This document shows, piece after piece, positions 26,321 through 35,479 of a DNA stretch of 64,000 bases (positions are counted from its first letter, which is position 1; the number at the start of each line of letters is the position of its first letter). The notes under the pieces are model-generated. The model did no database searches and was not told the origin of the DNA. It worked only from the letters and a program-made list of their open reading frames with translations. Origin of the DNA: Tepidicaulis sp002389665 (GTDB taxonomy: Bacteria > Pseudomonadota > Alphaproteobacteria > Parvibaculales > Parvibaculaceae); the NCBI RefSeq assembly GCF_965222285.1, contig NZ_OZ244942.1:682001-746000 (forward strand), read 5' to 3'. Position numbers and translations under genes: made by a program.

Positions 26321-27862
26321 CTAGCAAAGCCGCGCGGCCGGAAAGCTCAGATGCACCTGGGGCAGCCGGCCTGACTTGGCTTGCGCGACGGCCAGCGTGC
26401 CGCCATGCATCTCCACCACACGCCGCGTTAAGGTGAGTGCCAGCCCGTCCTGGCGAGGATGGCCGCTTGCTTCCGCCGAAAGGAAGGAGCGCTCCGGGCT
26501 GTCGATGCCGCTCTGGTTGCCTGTGCTCGCGTCCTGCAGGAGATCGGGATGCAGCGCATCGAACTCGTCTTTCTCCGAAACATGGATGGTGAGGCCCGTT
26601 TCCTCGCGCCGCGCCTTGATGACGAGCACCGCGCCGGGCGGGGTAGAGTGAATGATTTCGCTGAGCAGGCGGAAGAAGCCCTGGCGCAGGCGGCGCGCAT
26701 CGCCCTGAAACCCGGGGAGGTTTTCAGGGCAGTCGATTTCCACTTTGATACCGGCCCGCTCGCAGGCGGCCTGTTGGCTCGTGACCGCGATATTGACGAG
26801 CTGCGCCAGATTGCAGATTTCCTCATGCAGCGTCGTATCGCCTTTTTCCGCTTCCGCGATGCCTAGAAGATCCTCGATCATTTCCAGAAGCATCGTGCCG
26901 CTTGAGTGAATGTCGGCGGCATAGTCGCGGTAATTGCTGTTGCCCATCGGGCCGAAGCGCTCGTCGCGCATAATTTCCGAAAACCCGATGATATGGGTCA
27001 GCGGCGTGCGCAGGTCGTGATTGACGTTGGAAAAGAACGTGCGGCTGCGCCGGGAGGCTTCCTCGCGCTGATAGCGGGAAAGGCGGATCGTGTCTTCAAG
27101 CTGGCGGCGCACGGTCACGTCGGTCAACGTGGCGATCTTGGCGGGCACCGGCCCTTCATTGGTTTCGATGACGCGCGCCTCGACGAAACGGGTGGTGCCG
27201 TCGTCACCGGGCAGTGTGAGGGATTGGGGTGCGTCGCTTGCCATATCGAGCGGCAGATGCAGCGGCTGGCCTTCCAGGCTTTCCGCCTCGCGCCCGAGAA
27301 GGGCGGCGGCTTCCTCATTGGCGAATTTCACCCGCCCGTCCTGATCGATGATCAGCATGGCTTCGGGCGATTCCTGAATGAGGGTGAAGGACTTTTCAAC
27401 CGCGGCGGGTGCGCACGGGGCAGGCCGCGCCTCCTCGCGCCGCTGGCGGCGCTGATGGGCAAGCCGGGCGATCCAAAGCGCTTCGCCCGCATCGATCTTG
27501 TCGAGGCCGAGCACTTCTTCGGCGCCCGCTTCCAGCGTCTCGAGCGCATATTTGCGGCTGCCGTTCAAGGAAGCGGCAAAGGCGATGACGGGCGCGTCGG
27601 GCCCCAGCGTCGTGATCCGCCGGATCAGCGCGTCGATGTCGCCGGGCAGGGAAAGGTCCACAAGCACCGCGTCGATGCCTGGTTCCAGAAGCGGCCCGAG
27701 GCCCGCATCGGCGGAGATGGGCAGAATGTCGTAGTGGAAATCGGGATCTGCCTTCGAGACCGCTTCGAAAGAGGCGGTAAGCGCGCGGTCGTTCGAGAGA
27801 AGGGCGATCGTCAGCGTGCCGGGGCGGCCGCGTTCGTCGATCTGTTTCAGAGCTTCGGCCAT
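26321..27862 (-). CDS. REC-PAS-HisKA protein with degenerate ATPase domain (probable pseudo-histidine kinase)
   Basis: A 513-residue soluble protein. Residues 16-135 form a receiver-like domain with an Asp at the phosphorylation place (D69 in VLVDLSL) but Asn-Asp in place of the usual acidic pair. A PAS domain covers ~158-255. The HisKA helix has FSNVNHDLRTPLTH with His282. In the ATPase domain the N box reads RLLSEIIHSTP, with both expected Asn residues replaced, and the G1 box reads HVSEKDEF instead of DxGxG, so ATP binding is doubtful. The protein may act as a phosphatase, scaffold or sensor, as DivL does. The ATG at 27862 was preferred over one at 27967 because GAGGAGAT precedes it. It is convergent with the CheZ-like gene. 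Confidence 0.75.
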   Translation of the reverse strand: MAEALKQIDERGRPGTLTIALLSNDRALTASFEAVSKADPDFHYDILPISADAGLGPLLEPGIDAVLVDLSLPGDIDALIRRITTLGPDAPVIAFAASLNGSRKYALETLEAGAEEVLGLDKIDAGEALWIARLAHQRRQRREEARPAPCAPAAVEKSFTLIQESPEAMLIIDQDGRVKFANEEAAALLGREAESLEGQPLHLPLDMASDAPQSLTLPGDDGTTRFVEARVIETNEGPVPAKIATLTDVTVRRQLEDTIRLSRYQREEASRRSRTFFSNVNHDLRTPLTHIIGFSEIMRDERFGPMGNSNYRDYAADIHSSGTMLLEMIEDLLGIAEAEKGDTTLHEEICNLAQLVNIAVTSQQAACERAGIKVEIDCPENLPGFQGDARRLRQGFFRLLSEIIHSTPPGAVLVIKARREETGLTIHVSEKDEFDALHPDLLQDASTGNQSGIDSPERSFLSAEASGHPRQDGLALTLTRRVVEMHGGTLAVAQAKSGRLPQVHLSFPAARLC

Positions 27863-28466
27863 GCGGGATATCTCCTCTGACGCATGATCCCCAAAATCCC
27901 CGACGCTGAACGGCACGTGCCTCGTGTTTGTTTCCGCTGTTGTGGTGGCGGGCTGGGCGTGCCGCATGCCGTAATCCCTTTTGCCTTAACGGTTTGGGGC
28001 CCGAATCACCTCTCCGGCCCATGCCCAATTATTGATGCGCAAAGTAAACATCCTCTTAATATTATCATTCAAATGTGGACAACTTCCGTGCCGGGATTTC
28101 TGCCCCAAGGGGGAAAAGCTCAAAGCCGGCAACCGCTTGCACTTTTAAGCTTATCTAAAACGCTCTGTAAGCTGAGGAAGTCGTCCGGTTAAAAAACGAT
28201 TAAATTTTGAGGCAAATGTCCCCGGAGGTTAACGCGCGCCCCCGCCGGGCGCAGAGGCGAAAGGTTAAGAGCCGCCGGCGCGGCGGGGAGGGTCCCCGTA
28301 AAGGACGGCTGGCGAGCCCCGCTTTCCCGCGCGATTCCAGCAGATTGGAACATATCGGCAACACATGGCCGGGGCGAGACGCGCGCCGGGGGCAGGGCCG
28401 CTTGCCGCGCCGGGGCTTCTGCGCTAGGACTGCGCGCGACCGGCAAACCCCAGCGATTTCAGGCAC
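27863..28466 (+). other. Gene-free region upstream of hisS
   Basis: About 600 bases without a convincing gene. A patch relatively rich in A and T (28021-28085) holds a possible promoter toward hisS, TTGATG (28032-28037) 17 bases before CTTAAT (28055-28060). The remaining ~380 bases before hisS are GC-rich, with several short C/G inverted repeats, but I see no terminator, known riboswitch or tRNA in them. A long hisS leader is possible. Confidence 0.4.
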
Positions 28467-29966
28467 ATGGGCAAGAAGCAGAAAATATTCCGACCGAAGG
28501 CGCGGATCCCGAAAGGACTGCGTGACATTCCCGCCGCCGCCGTGCGGGCGGAAGCGGCCATGCTCGCGCGCATCCGGGAGGTTTATGAGGCCTACGGCTT
28601 CGAGCCTCTGGAAACCTCGGCCTTTGAATATGCCGATGCGCTGGGCAAATTCCTGCCCGATGCGGACCGCCCGAATGAAGGCGTCTTCTCGCTCCAGGAC
28701 GATGACGAGCAATGGCTCTCGCTGCGCTATGACCTGACGGCGCCGCTCGCGCGCTATGTTGCCGAACATTATGACGGGCTGCCCAAGCCCTTCCGCCGCT
28801 ATCAGACGGGCCCCGTCTGGCGGAACGAGAAACCGGGGCCGGGCCGGTTCCGTCAATTCACACAGTTCGATGCGGACACGGTGGGTGCGCCTTCCGTCGC
28901 CGCCGATGCCGAGCTGTGCATGATGGCGGCCGACTGCCTGGAAGCGCTCGGTATTCCGCGCGGTTCTTATGTGATGCGCGTCAACAACCGCAAAGTGTTG
29001 GACGGCGTCTTTGAAAATGCCGGTATTGCGGGCGAGGGCGCGGAGTTTGAAGCGCAGCACCTCACCGTCATGCGCGCCATCGACAAGCTCGACCGGCTGG
29101 GCCCGGAAGGGGTGCGCCTGCTGCTGGGCAAAGGGCGCAAGGACGAGTCCGGCGACTTCACCGAAGGCGCGCATCTTTCAGATGAACAGATCGACCGCAT
29201 CATGGCCTTCACGGATGCAGGCGGCGATGACCGCGCCGCCGTTTGCGCGCGCATGGAAGAGCTGGTGGGGGAGAGCGCGCGCGGGCTGGAAGGCGTGGCG
29301 GAAATGCGCCTCATCGATGAACTCTTGAATGCGGGCGGCTATGGCGCAGGCCGCGTTGCCTTCGATCCTTCCGTGGTGCGCGGCCTTGGCTATTACACCG
29401 GCCCCGTCTTCGAAGCCGAACTTACCTTCGAGGCGGAAACTGAAGAAGGGCGCATGCGCTTCGGCTCCGTCGGCGGAGGCGGGCGCTATGACGATCTCGT
29501 CGAGCGCTTCAAAGGCGTGAAAGTCCCGGCGACGGGCTTTTCCATTGGCGTCAGCCGCCTTTATGCCGCGCTCGAGGCGCTGGGCAAGCTGGAAACGGAA
29601 ACCGTGCTGCCCCCCGTCATCGTGCTTACCATGGATAATGACCGCCTTGCCGATTATCAGCGCATGGTCATGGAGCTGCGCGCTGCGGGTATCCGCGCGG
29701 AAATGTATCTCGGCGGCTCGGGCATGCGCGCGCAGGTCAAATATGCCGATAAGCGCGGCGCGCCCTGCGTCGTCATTGAAGGGGAAGATGAGCGCGCCGC
29801 CGGTGAGGTCACGATCAAGGACCTCATTCTCGGCGCGCAAAAGGCTGAAGAGATCACCGATAATACCGAATGGCGTGAAAGCGCCCATGCGCAGATTTCC
29901 GCCCCCCGCGCGGATCTCGTGAGCGCCGTGAAGGATGTGCTCGCCCGACATACCGCCGCCCGCTGA
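28467..29966 (+). CDS. hisS: Histidyl-tRNA synthetase (alphaproteobacterial type)
   Basis: A 499-residue class II aminoacyl-tRNA synthetase. Motif 2 lies in FRRYQTGPVWRNEKPGPGRF, the histidine-specific signature in FDPSVVRGLGYYTGPVFEAE, and motif 3 near TGFSIGVSRLYAAL; the C-terminal anticodon-binding domain begins near VIVLTMDN. It charges tRNA-His in the cytoplasm. Motif 2 and the overall length match the divergent alphaproteobacterial class that recognises tRNA-His lacking the extra G-1 base. hisZ, a catalytically inactive HisRS relative, follows 157 bases downstream. The start ATG has no clear ribosome site but begins the normal N-terminal KIFRPKARIPKGLRDI. Confidence 0.95.
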   Translation: MGKKQKIFRPKARIPKGLRDIPAAAVRAEAAMLARIREVYEAYGFEPLETSAFEYADALGKFLPDADRPNEGVFSLQDDDEQWLSLRYDLTAPLARYVAEHYDGLPKPFRRYQTGPVWRNEKPGPGRFRQFTQFDADTVGAPSVAADAELCMMAADCLEALGIPRGSYVMRVNNRKVLDGVFENAGIAGEGAEFEAQHLTVMRAIDKLDRLGPEGVRLLLGKGRKDESGDFTEGAHLSDEQIDRIMAFTDAGGDDRAAVCARMEELVGESARGLEGVAEMRLIDELLNAGGYGAGRVAFDPSVVRGLGYYTGPVFEAELTFEAETEEGRMRFGSVGGGGRYDDLVERFKGVKVPATGFSIGVSRLYAALEALGKLETETVLPPVIVLTMDNDRLADYQRMVMELRAAGIRAEMYLGGSGMRAQVKYADKRGAPCVVIEGEDERAAGEVTIKDLILGAQKAEEITDNTEWRESAHAQISAPRADLVSAVKDVLARHTAAR

Positions 29967-30123
29967 GCCGGCGCGATATGTGCCGGGCCCGGCGGGCTGC
30001 GCGCCTGCCCCCGTTTGGGGGCGAAACAGTCATCTTTTCCATGCTAGAAGAGGTCCGCTTTTGAAAACCTGACGCTTTCTCCTTCTTAAGGAAGCGCCAC
30101 GGCCAACCGGGCGGAACGAGAAA

Positions 30124-31347
30124 ATGAGCAATTCCGATATGGACGCTGGGAGCCTGGCAAGCGCGGCTGAAAGCCGCGCGCTGGCGGACCGGCTGCAAAC
30201 TCTGTTCGGCGAGGCGGGCTTTCAGCCCGTCGATCCGCCCGTGCTTCAGCCCGCCGATGTCTTTCTGGACCGCTCGGGCGAGGATATCCGCCGGCGCATG
30301 TATGTCTTTTCCGATCCAGGCGGCGCCGAGCTTTGCCTGCGCCCGGACCTGACCATTCCGACCTGCCGGCAATATCTCGAAGAGTACCCGAAAGCCGACA
30401 AGCCGGTGAAGCTGACCTACCGGGGTCTTGCCTTCCGCTATCAGTCGAGCGCGCCCTGGCCGATGCGCGAGTTCACGCAAGTGGGCGTCGAGCAGATAGG
30501 CGAGTGCGATGCGGGTAAAAGCTGCGAGGAAGCGGATGCCGCCATTCTGGAACTGGCACTGCGGGCGGTGGAAACTTCGGGCCTTGCCTCTTACCGCCTT
30601 GAAATGGGCGATCTGGCGCTTTTCGGCGCGCTGGTCGACGGGCTCGATATTCCAGCCACCTGGGCGGAGCGGCTGAAGCGGCATTTCTGGCGGCCGGATT
30701 ATTTCCGCGAGCTTTTACTGCGCCTTGCCGATCAAAATGCGCTGGCCGCGTCCGGGCCGGATCTGCCGGGGCTCTTTTCCGCGCTCGGCGCGCTGGACGG
30801 GGTGCAGGCCAAAGCGCTGATCGAAGAAGTGCTGACCCTTGCCGGGATTTCGCCGGTGGGCGGACGCTCGACGCGTGAGATTGCCGAGCGCTTGCTGGAA
30901 CAGGCAGCGGATGCAGGCGCTCAGGCACTGCCCAAGGATATTGTGGAACTTATTGACGGGTTCCTTGCCATTTCGGGCGCGCCCAATGACGCGCTTACCA
31001 AAATCCGTGAGCTGACGAAGGCCGCCGGTCTTTCCGGCGGCACGCTCGGTGAGGCCATGACGCGGCTCGAGCGGCGTTTCGAGCGGCTGGAAGCGGCAGC
31101 GCCCGATTTTTCCAAAGCCCATTTCGCCACGAGCTTCGGGCGCAACATGGAATATTACACGGGCTTCGTTTTCGAATTCCGCACCCAGCTTGCCGGCAAG
31201 ACGGTCAATGTCGCCGGCGGCGGGCGCTATGACACGCTGCTCGAAACCCTGGGCGCGCCCGGGCCGGTGCCCGCCATCGGCTGCGCCATCGGGGTGGAGC
31301 GGCTTGCCCGCGCGGCAGCCGAAAACGCGAAAGGAGCGGGGCGATGA
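30124..31347 (+). CDS. hisZ: ATP phosphoribosyltransferase regulatory subunit
   Basis: A 407-residue HisRS-like protein without the anticodon domain. Class II core motifs remain (LRPDLTIPTCRQYLE, FRYQSSAPWPMREFTQVGVE, FGRNMEYYTGFVFEF), but the histidine-specific loop is altered. HisZ binds the short HisG enzyme to form the hetero-octameric first step of histidine synthesis and gives it feedback control by histidine. The next gene, hisG, overlaps it by 4 bases (ATGA), so the two subunits are translationally coupled, which suits a fixed complex. The gene order hisS-hisZ-hisG keeps three related functions together. Confidence 0.93.
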   Translation: MSNSDMDAGSLASAAESRALADRLQTLFGEAGFQPVDPPVLQPADVFLDRSGEDIRRRMYVFSDPGGAELCLRPDLTIPTCRQYLEEYPKADKPVKLTYRGLAFRYQSSAPWPMREFTQVGVEQIGECDAGKSCEEADAAILELALRAVETSGLASYRLEMGDLALFGALVDGLDIPATWAERLKRHFWRPDYFRELLLRLADQNALAASGPDLPGLFSALGALDGVQAKALIEEVLTLAGISPVGGRSTREIAERLLEQAADAGAQALPKDIVELIDGFLAISGAPNDALTKIRELTKAAGLSGGTLGEAMTRLERRFERLEAAAPDFSKAHFATSFGRNMEYYTGFVFEFRTQLAGKTVNVAGGGRYDTLLETLGAPGPVPAIGCAIGVERLARAAAENAKGAGR

Positions 31348-32327
31348 GCGAGAAACTGATTATCGGCCTGCCTTCCAAGGGGCGGCTGCAGGAAAACGCT
31401 AATGCGTTTTTTGCCAGCGCCGGGCTGAAAGTGAAGCAGAAGGACGGGCGCGGTTATACCGGCGTTCTGAAAGGCGTCGGCAATGTCGATATCGCCTTTC
31501 TCTCGGCCTCTGAAATTGCGGGCAATCTGGAAAGCGGCGCCATCCACTTTGGTGTGACGGGCGAAGATCTCATCCGCGAGAAAATCGTGAACCCGGAAGA
31601 AAAGGTGGAGCTTTTGCTGCCGCTCGGCTTCGGTCACGCCGATGTCGTGGTGGCGGTGCCGCAAAGCTGGATCGATGTGCGCGCCATGGCGGATCTTGAT
31701 GATGTGGCGCGCGGCTTTCACATCCGCCATAAGCGCCGTCTGCGCGTTGCCACGAAATATCTCACCCTGACGCGGCTCTTCTTCGCCGAGCACGGGATTT
31801 CCGATTACCGCATCGTGGAAAGCCTCGGGGCGACGGAAGGCGCGCCGGCGGCAGGCTCCGCCGAGGCGATTGTCGACATTACTTCGACGGGCGCAACGCT
31901 GGCGGCCAATAATCTGAAAGTGCTCGATGACGGGGTGATGCTGAAAAGCCAGGCGAACCTCGTTGCCTCGCTCACCGCCACCTGGTGCGATACCGCGCTG
32001 CAGGCGGCAACTCATGTGCTCGACATGATCACCGCGCGCACCGAAGCGCAGCGGATGAAAGAAATCCGCTTTGCCGCGCCCGCGCTCGATCAGACATTGG
32101 TGGATGAGCTGCTTGCCCGCTTCGACGTGCGCGTGCCGCAGGAAGCGCGCGCCGCTTTGCCAGGCAGCGGCGAGCTTGCCGCCTATTGTCCCTCGGCAAA
32201 GCTCTATGACGTTGTCAGCTATCTGCGCGAGAACGGTATCACCACCGTCACGGCGCGGGACGTGGATTATCTTTTCGAGCCGGAAAACGCGCTCCTGGCG
32301 CGGCTCAAGACCCGGCTCGGGAAATAA
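31344..32327 (+). CDS. hisG: ATP phosphoribosyltransferase catalytic subunit (short form)
   Basis: A 327-residue HisG. LIIGLPSKGRL at the N-terminus, IHFGVTGEDLI, and the PRPP-binding loop DITSTGATLAANNLKVLDDG identify it. It condenses ATP and PRPP, the committed step of histidine synthesis. It lacks the long-form regulatory domain and so needs HisZ, whose gene overlaps by 4 bases upstream. The C-terminal ~100 residues are longer than in the shortest HisG_S proteins, as is common in alphaproteobacteria. Other his genes are not in this window. Confidence 0.94.
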   Translation: MSEKLIIGLPSKGRLQENANAFFASAGLKVKQKDGRGYTGVLKGVGNVDIAFLSASEIAGNLESGAIHFGVTGEDLIREKIVNPEEKVELLLPLGFGHADVVVAVPQSWIDVRAMADLDDVARGFHIRHKRRLRVATKYLTLTRLFFAEHGISDYRIVESLGATEGAPAAGSAEAIVDITSTGATLAANNLKVLDDGVMLKSQANLVASLTATWCDTALQAATHVLDMITARTEAQRMKEIRFAAPALDQTLVDELLARFDVRVPQEARAALPGSGELAAYCPSAKLYDVVSYLRENGITTVTARDVDYLFEPENALLARLKTRLGK

Positions 32328-32339
32328 CGCCTTTACAAG

Positions 32340-32379
32340 AATTACAGAACTCCTGTTCCTTTACAGAAGTTCTGTAATT
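32340..32379. promoter_or_regulatory. Palindromic operator candidate upstream of the TauE/SafE gene
   Basis: TTACAGAA-G-TTCTGTAA (32361-32377) is a perfect 17-base palindrome, with another half-site TTACAGAA at 32342-32349. The whole also forms a 12-bp inverted repeat (32340-32351 with 32368-32379). It lies between hisG and the permease, 87 bases before the permease start. A dimeric repressor or activator site is the best reading; a weak hisG terminator is the alternative. Confidence 0.5.
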
Positions 32380-32463
32380 TCTCTCACTTTAATAAGTCGT
32401 TGCCTCTATTGATTTTTCTCCGCCGCGCGCGCAAATTTGCGCCGCCTTGTAAAGGAGGAAAGC

Positions 32464-33228
32464 ATGAGCGCGCTGCTTGTTATTGCATTGGGCCTGGTCG
32501 TCGTGGCCACCGCTATCCTGTCGGGCATATTCGGCATGGCGGGCGGCATCGTGCTGATGGGTTTCCTCGTTTCCGTCCTGCCGGTGGGCGCGGCGATGAT
32601 GCTGCACGGGGTGACGCAAGCCGCCTCCAACGGTTACCGCGCCTGGCTGAACCGGGCCCATATCCGCTGGGAAATTTTAGGCGTTTATGGCGCGGGCGCC
32701 GCAGTAGCGCTCACAGGTCTCACCGCGCTTTCCTTCGTGCCGGACAGAGAGATCGTCTTTCTGGCGCTCGGCGCCGTGCCTTTCATCGCTGCAGCATTGC
32801 CCGAGCGTCTTGCCCTCGACATCACGAAAAGGGGCATGGCGGCAGCGGCGGGGTTTATCATTACCCTGATCAACCTTGTGGCAGGGGTGGCTGGCCCGCT
32901 TCTCGATGTGTTTTTCGTGCGCACCAGCCTCACCCGTCATGAGGTCGTCGCCTCCAAGGCGGTGACGCAGACGGTCAGCCATTTGCTCAAACTCGTCTAT
33001 TTCGGTCTTCTCGTCCGCGAGACGGTGAGGATGGAAAGCGAGGGCGCGTCCGTTCCCTGGTGGGTTTTTCTCATGGTCGTGCCCCTTGCCATGCTCGGGA
33101 CGACGCTCGGCAAGAAAGTGCTCGACCGGATGAGCGACACGAATTTCCGCAAATGGAGCCAATGGGTGGTGCTGACCATCGGCGCCGTCTTCATCGCGCG
33201 CGGGCTTTGGACGCTTTACGCAGCTTAG
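32464..33228 (+). CDS. TauE/SafE family sulfite/organosulfur exporter-like permease
   Basis: A 254-residue inner-membrane protein with about seven or eight transmembrane segments. The N-terminal GIFGMAGGIVLMGFLVSVLP and the matching second-half segment ITLINLVAGVAGPLLDVFFV show the inverted repeat of the TauE/SafE family. Members export sulfite, sulfoacetate or related anions; the substrate here is unknown. The chosen ATG follows AAAGGAGG. A palindromic operator candidate lies upstream. Its stop overlaps the 3' end of the convergent SDR gene by 4 bases. Confidence 0.85.
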   Translation: MSALLVIALGLVVVATAILSGIFGMAGGIVLMGFLVSVLPVGAAMMLHGVTQAASNGYRAWLNRAHIRWEILGVYGAGAAVALTGLTALSFVPDREIVFLALGAVPFIAAALPERLALDITKRGMAAAAGFIITLINLVAGVAGPLLDVFFVRTSLTRHEVVASKAVTQTVSHLLKLVYFGLLVRETVRMESEGASVPWWVFLMVVPLAMLGTTLGKKVLDRMSDTNFRKWSQWVVLTIGAVFIARGLWTLYAA

Positions 33229-34049
33229 TTACGGGCAATGCCGAGCGAGGCGAGATAAGCTTTCTGCTTTTTAAGCCCCTGTTTTTCGAGATAGCGGAAG
33301 ACGGGGGCAAGCAGCGGCGGCCAGGTCATGACGAGACCGGCCATGATGCCGTCGCTCACCGGCAGCCAGGTTTCCAGCTTGCCGTTTTTGAGCGCCTTCA
33401 TCACATGACGTGCCGTTTCTTCCGGGCTCAGCGGTTTGGCATTGCCCGCGAAATTGAGCGGCGAGCCTTCCGGGTGCGCCATTTCCGCCTGCAGCATCGG
33501 TGTGTCGATCGCATTGGGATAGAGAGCGCCGACCTTGATGCCGTGAGGGGCAAGTTCGAGATGGAGCGCGGCCATGAAACCGCGCAGCCCGAATTTCGAG
33601 GCGCTGTAAGCGGCGCTGTCTTTCAGAGGAAAAAGCCCGGCAAGGGAGGCGATGGAAAAGATCTGCCCTTTGCCCCGTTTCAGCATGGCGCGGGCAGCGG
33701 CCTGGGAAAGGTGCATGGGCGCGCGCAAATTGATATCGAGATGTTTATCGAGAAGGGTGCTCTCTAAGGCTGCAACGGAGCCCGGCAGGCCGATCCCGGC
33801 ATTGTTGATCAGAAGCTCAATGCCGGGCGCCGCTTCAAGCCGTGCGCAGAGCGCTTGGAGGCCCTCCGCTGCGCAAAGATCGGCGGTGATGAGCTCCGGG
33901 GCGCTCTCCAGCGCGCCAGCCGTCTTTTCCAGCGCCCCTTCGGAAATATCGGTGAGGACGAGGCCGTAGCCTGCTTTTTCAAGTTCGAGCGCAAGCGCGC
34001 GGCCAAGGCCGCCGCCTGCGCCCGTGATCAGGGCAAGGGGCCGGCTCAT
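33225..34049 (-). CDS. Short-chain dehydrogenase/reductase (SDR)
   Basis: A 274-residue classical SDR. The nucleotide loop TGAGGGLGRA, the NNAG motif, and the catalytic Ser with YSASK (Tyr and Lys) are all present. Asp in LVLTDIS after the second strand suggests NAD rather than NADP. The C-terminal part is longer than in minimal SDRs. It overlaps the preceding flavin monooxygenase gene by 4 bases (ATGA), so both are in one operon and may act in succession, for example alcohol oxidation before ketone oxygenation. That link is inferred from gene order; the substrate is not known. Confidence 0.87.
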   Translation of the reverse strand: MSRPLALITGAGGGLGRALALELEKAGYGLVLTDISEGALEKTAGALESAPELITADLCAAEGLQALCARLEAAPGIELLINNAGIGLPGSVAALESTLLDKHLDINLRAPMHLSQAAARAMLKRGKGQIFSIASLAGLFPLKDSAAYSASKFGLRGFMAALHLELAPHGIKVGALYPNAIDTPMLQAEMAHPEGSPLNFAGNAKPLSPEETARHVMKALKNGKLETWLPVSDGIMAGLVMTWPPLLAPVFRYLEKQGLKKQKAYLASLGIARN

Positions 34050-35386
34050 GCCGCCGCCTTCGCCTGCAGGCTTTCATAATGGCCCTCCGGAATCTCCGGC
34101 CAGTGCATAGTCTTGCGCAGGCCCTTCATGGCCTTCTGGTAGGCATCGATATTGACGTAAGTCGCATGGCGGTCGGAACCGACATATTTCACGCCGCCGG
34201 AAAGATCGGGCCGCAATGTCGTGAGCGCCTTTTCCCAGCGCGCCGCTTCCTTGCCGCCTTGGGCCTCGGCCAGGATCGCCCGGGCGATGAGATCGGCCAT
34301 ATTGTCGAAGAGCTTATAGGCTCCGCCATTCGTTTCCATGAAGCCGATGGCAAAGAGCTGCGGGTTCTCGCGGGAGAAAAGGTTCATGAAAAGATCAGGC
34401 CGCCCGCCTCTCCAGGAAAACTCTTTTTCTTCCACATAAGGAATGTTCCAGCGGTAGCCCGTCGCGCAGAGGATAAGGTCGACGGTCTCGCGGCTCCCAT
34501 CCTTGAAGACGACGTCGGGCCCGTCGAGCCGCGCGATATCGCCCTTGGCTTTGATATCGCCGTGGGAGAGGTAATGGAGAAGCTGCGTGTTGACGATCGG
34601 GTGGCTTGCAAAAACCTTGTGATCGGGGGCGGGCAGGCCGAGCCGCGTCAGATCGCCATTGAGGAGCCGCAACATCGCGCCGAAGATGATCTGCGTCAGC
34701 CACATGGGCATATGCGGGCCTTCATGGGCAAAGACATCCGCCGGCTTGCCGAAAATATGTTTGGGAATGAAGTGATAGCCGCGCCGCAGGCTGATAAAGG
34801 CGGCATCGGCCGATTGCGCGGCATCGCAGGCAATGTCGCAGCCGGAATTGCCCGCGCCGATGACGAGCACGCGCTTGCCTTTGAACTCGTCCGGCGAGCG
34901 GAACGTGTTCGCATGGCGGATCTCGCCATCGAAGTGGCCTTCGAACTGCGGAAGGCTCGGATGCCAATTCGTGCCGTTCGCGCAGATGAGCCAGCGGTAG
35001 CGCCGCTTTTCACCAGTGCCGAGCGTGACGGTCCAGCCGCCATCCTCAAAGCGCGTTTCCTTTACTTCCGTATTGAACGTGATGTCGCCGTAAAGGCCGA
35101 ATTCGCGGGCAAAGCCGCGCATGTAAGACAGGATCTGCCGGCCCGAGGGGTAGTCGGGATAATCGGCCGGCATCGGAAAGCCGAGATAGTGAGACTGGGT
35201 TTTGGAAGAAATGAAATGCGCCGAATCGTACATGGGCGAGCCCGGATTATCCGCATCCCAGATGCCGCCCACATCGCTGTGCCGCTCGAAGCAGTCGAAA
35301 TCGATGCCCAGCAATTTGAAGGTGCGCGCCAGTGCCAGCCCGCCGGGCCCCGCGCCCACGATGCAGGCTTTGTCGTTTACCGTCAT
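34046..35386 (-). CDS. Flavin-containing monooxygenase
   Basis: A 446-residue class B flavoprotein. CIVGAGPGGLALARTF near residue 8 binds FAD, FDGEIRHANTF fits the FxGxxxHxxxF fingerprint of FMO and BVMO enzymes, and RVLVIGAGNSGCDIACD binds NADPH. The late motif LILCATGYRWNIPYV is also typical. The start at 35386 was chosen because GGGAG lies seven bases upstream; two ATGs further up overlap that site. It is the first gene of an operon with the SDR and divergent from a TetR gene, whose promoter region carries an inverted repeat. It is the second class B monooxygenase of the window. The substrate is unknown. Confidence 0.88.
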   Translation of the reverse strand: MTVNDKACIVGAGPGGLALARTFKLLGIDFDCFERHSDVGGIWDADNPGSPMYDSAHFISSKTQSHYLGFPMPADYPDYPSGRQILSYMRGFAREFGLYGDITFNTEVKETRFEDGGWTVTLGTGEKRRYRWLICANGTNWHPSLPQFEGHFDGEIRHANTFRSPDEFKGKRVLVIGAGNSGCDIACDAAQSADAAFISLRRGYHFIPKHIFGKPADVFAHEGPHMPMWLTQIIFGAMLRLLNGDLTRLGLPAPDHKVFASHPIVNTQLLHYLSHGDIKAKGDIARLDGPDVVFKDGSRETVDLILCATGYRWNIPYVEEKEFSWRGGRPDLFMNLFSRENPQLFAIGFMETNGGAYKLFDNMADLIARAILAEAQGGKEAARWEKALTTLRPDLSGGVKYVGSDRHATYVNIDAYQKAMKGLRKTMHWPEIPEGHYESLQAKAAA

Positions 35387-35402
35387 TCCCATCTCCCGTA
35401 AC

Positions 35403-35443
35403 ATGAGGGTTCCTCAGATTTGAATAATTTGATAAACCCTCAT
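35403..35443. promoter_or_regulatory. Inverted repeat between FMO and TetR genes
   Basis: ATGAGGGTT (35403-35411) and AACCCTCAT (35435-35443) are perfect 9-base inverted arms around an AT-rich 23-base core. They sit between the divergent FMO and TetR starts. A TetR operator pair or a looping site is likely. Confidence 0.45.
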
Positions 35444-35479
35444 ATTTTCCGGCGCAAGCAAAAATTGGAAACCGCCCCC

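Noticed and set aside
32340..32379. Reading the inverted repeat after hisG as a normal terminator
   Set aside because: The stem is AT-rich, the loop is 16 bases, and the T-run is interrupted; the perfect inner palindrome suits an operator better.
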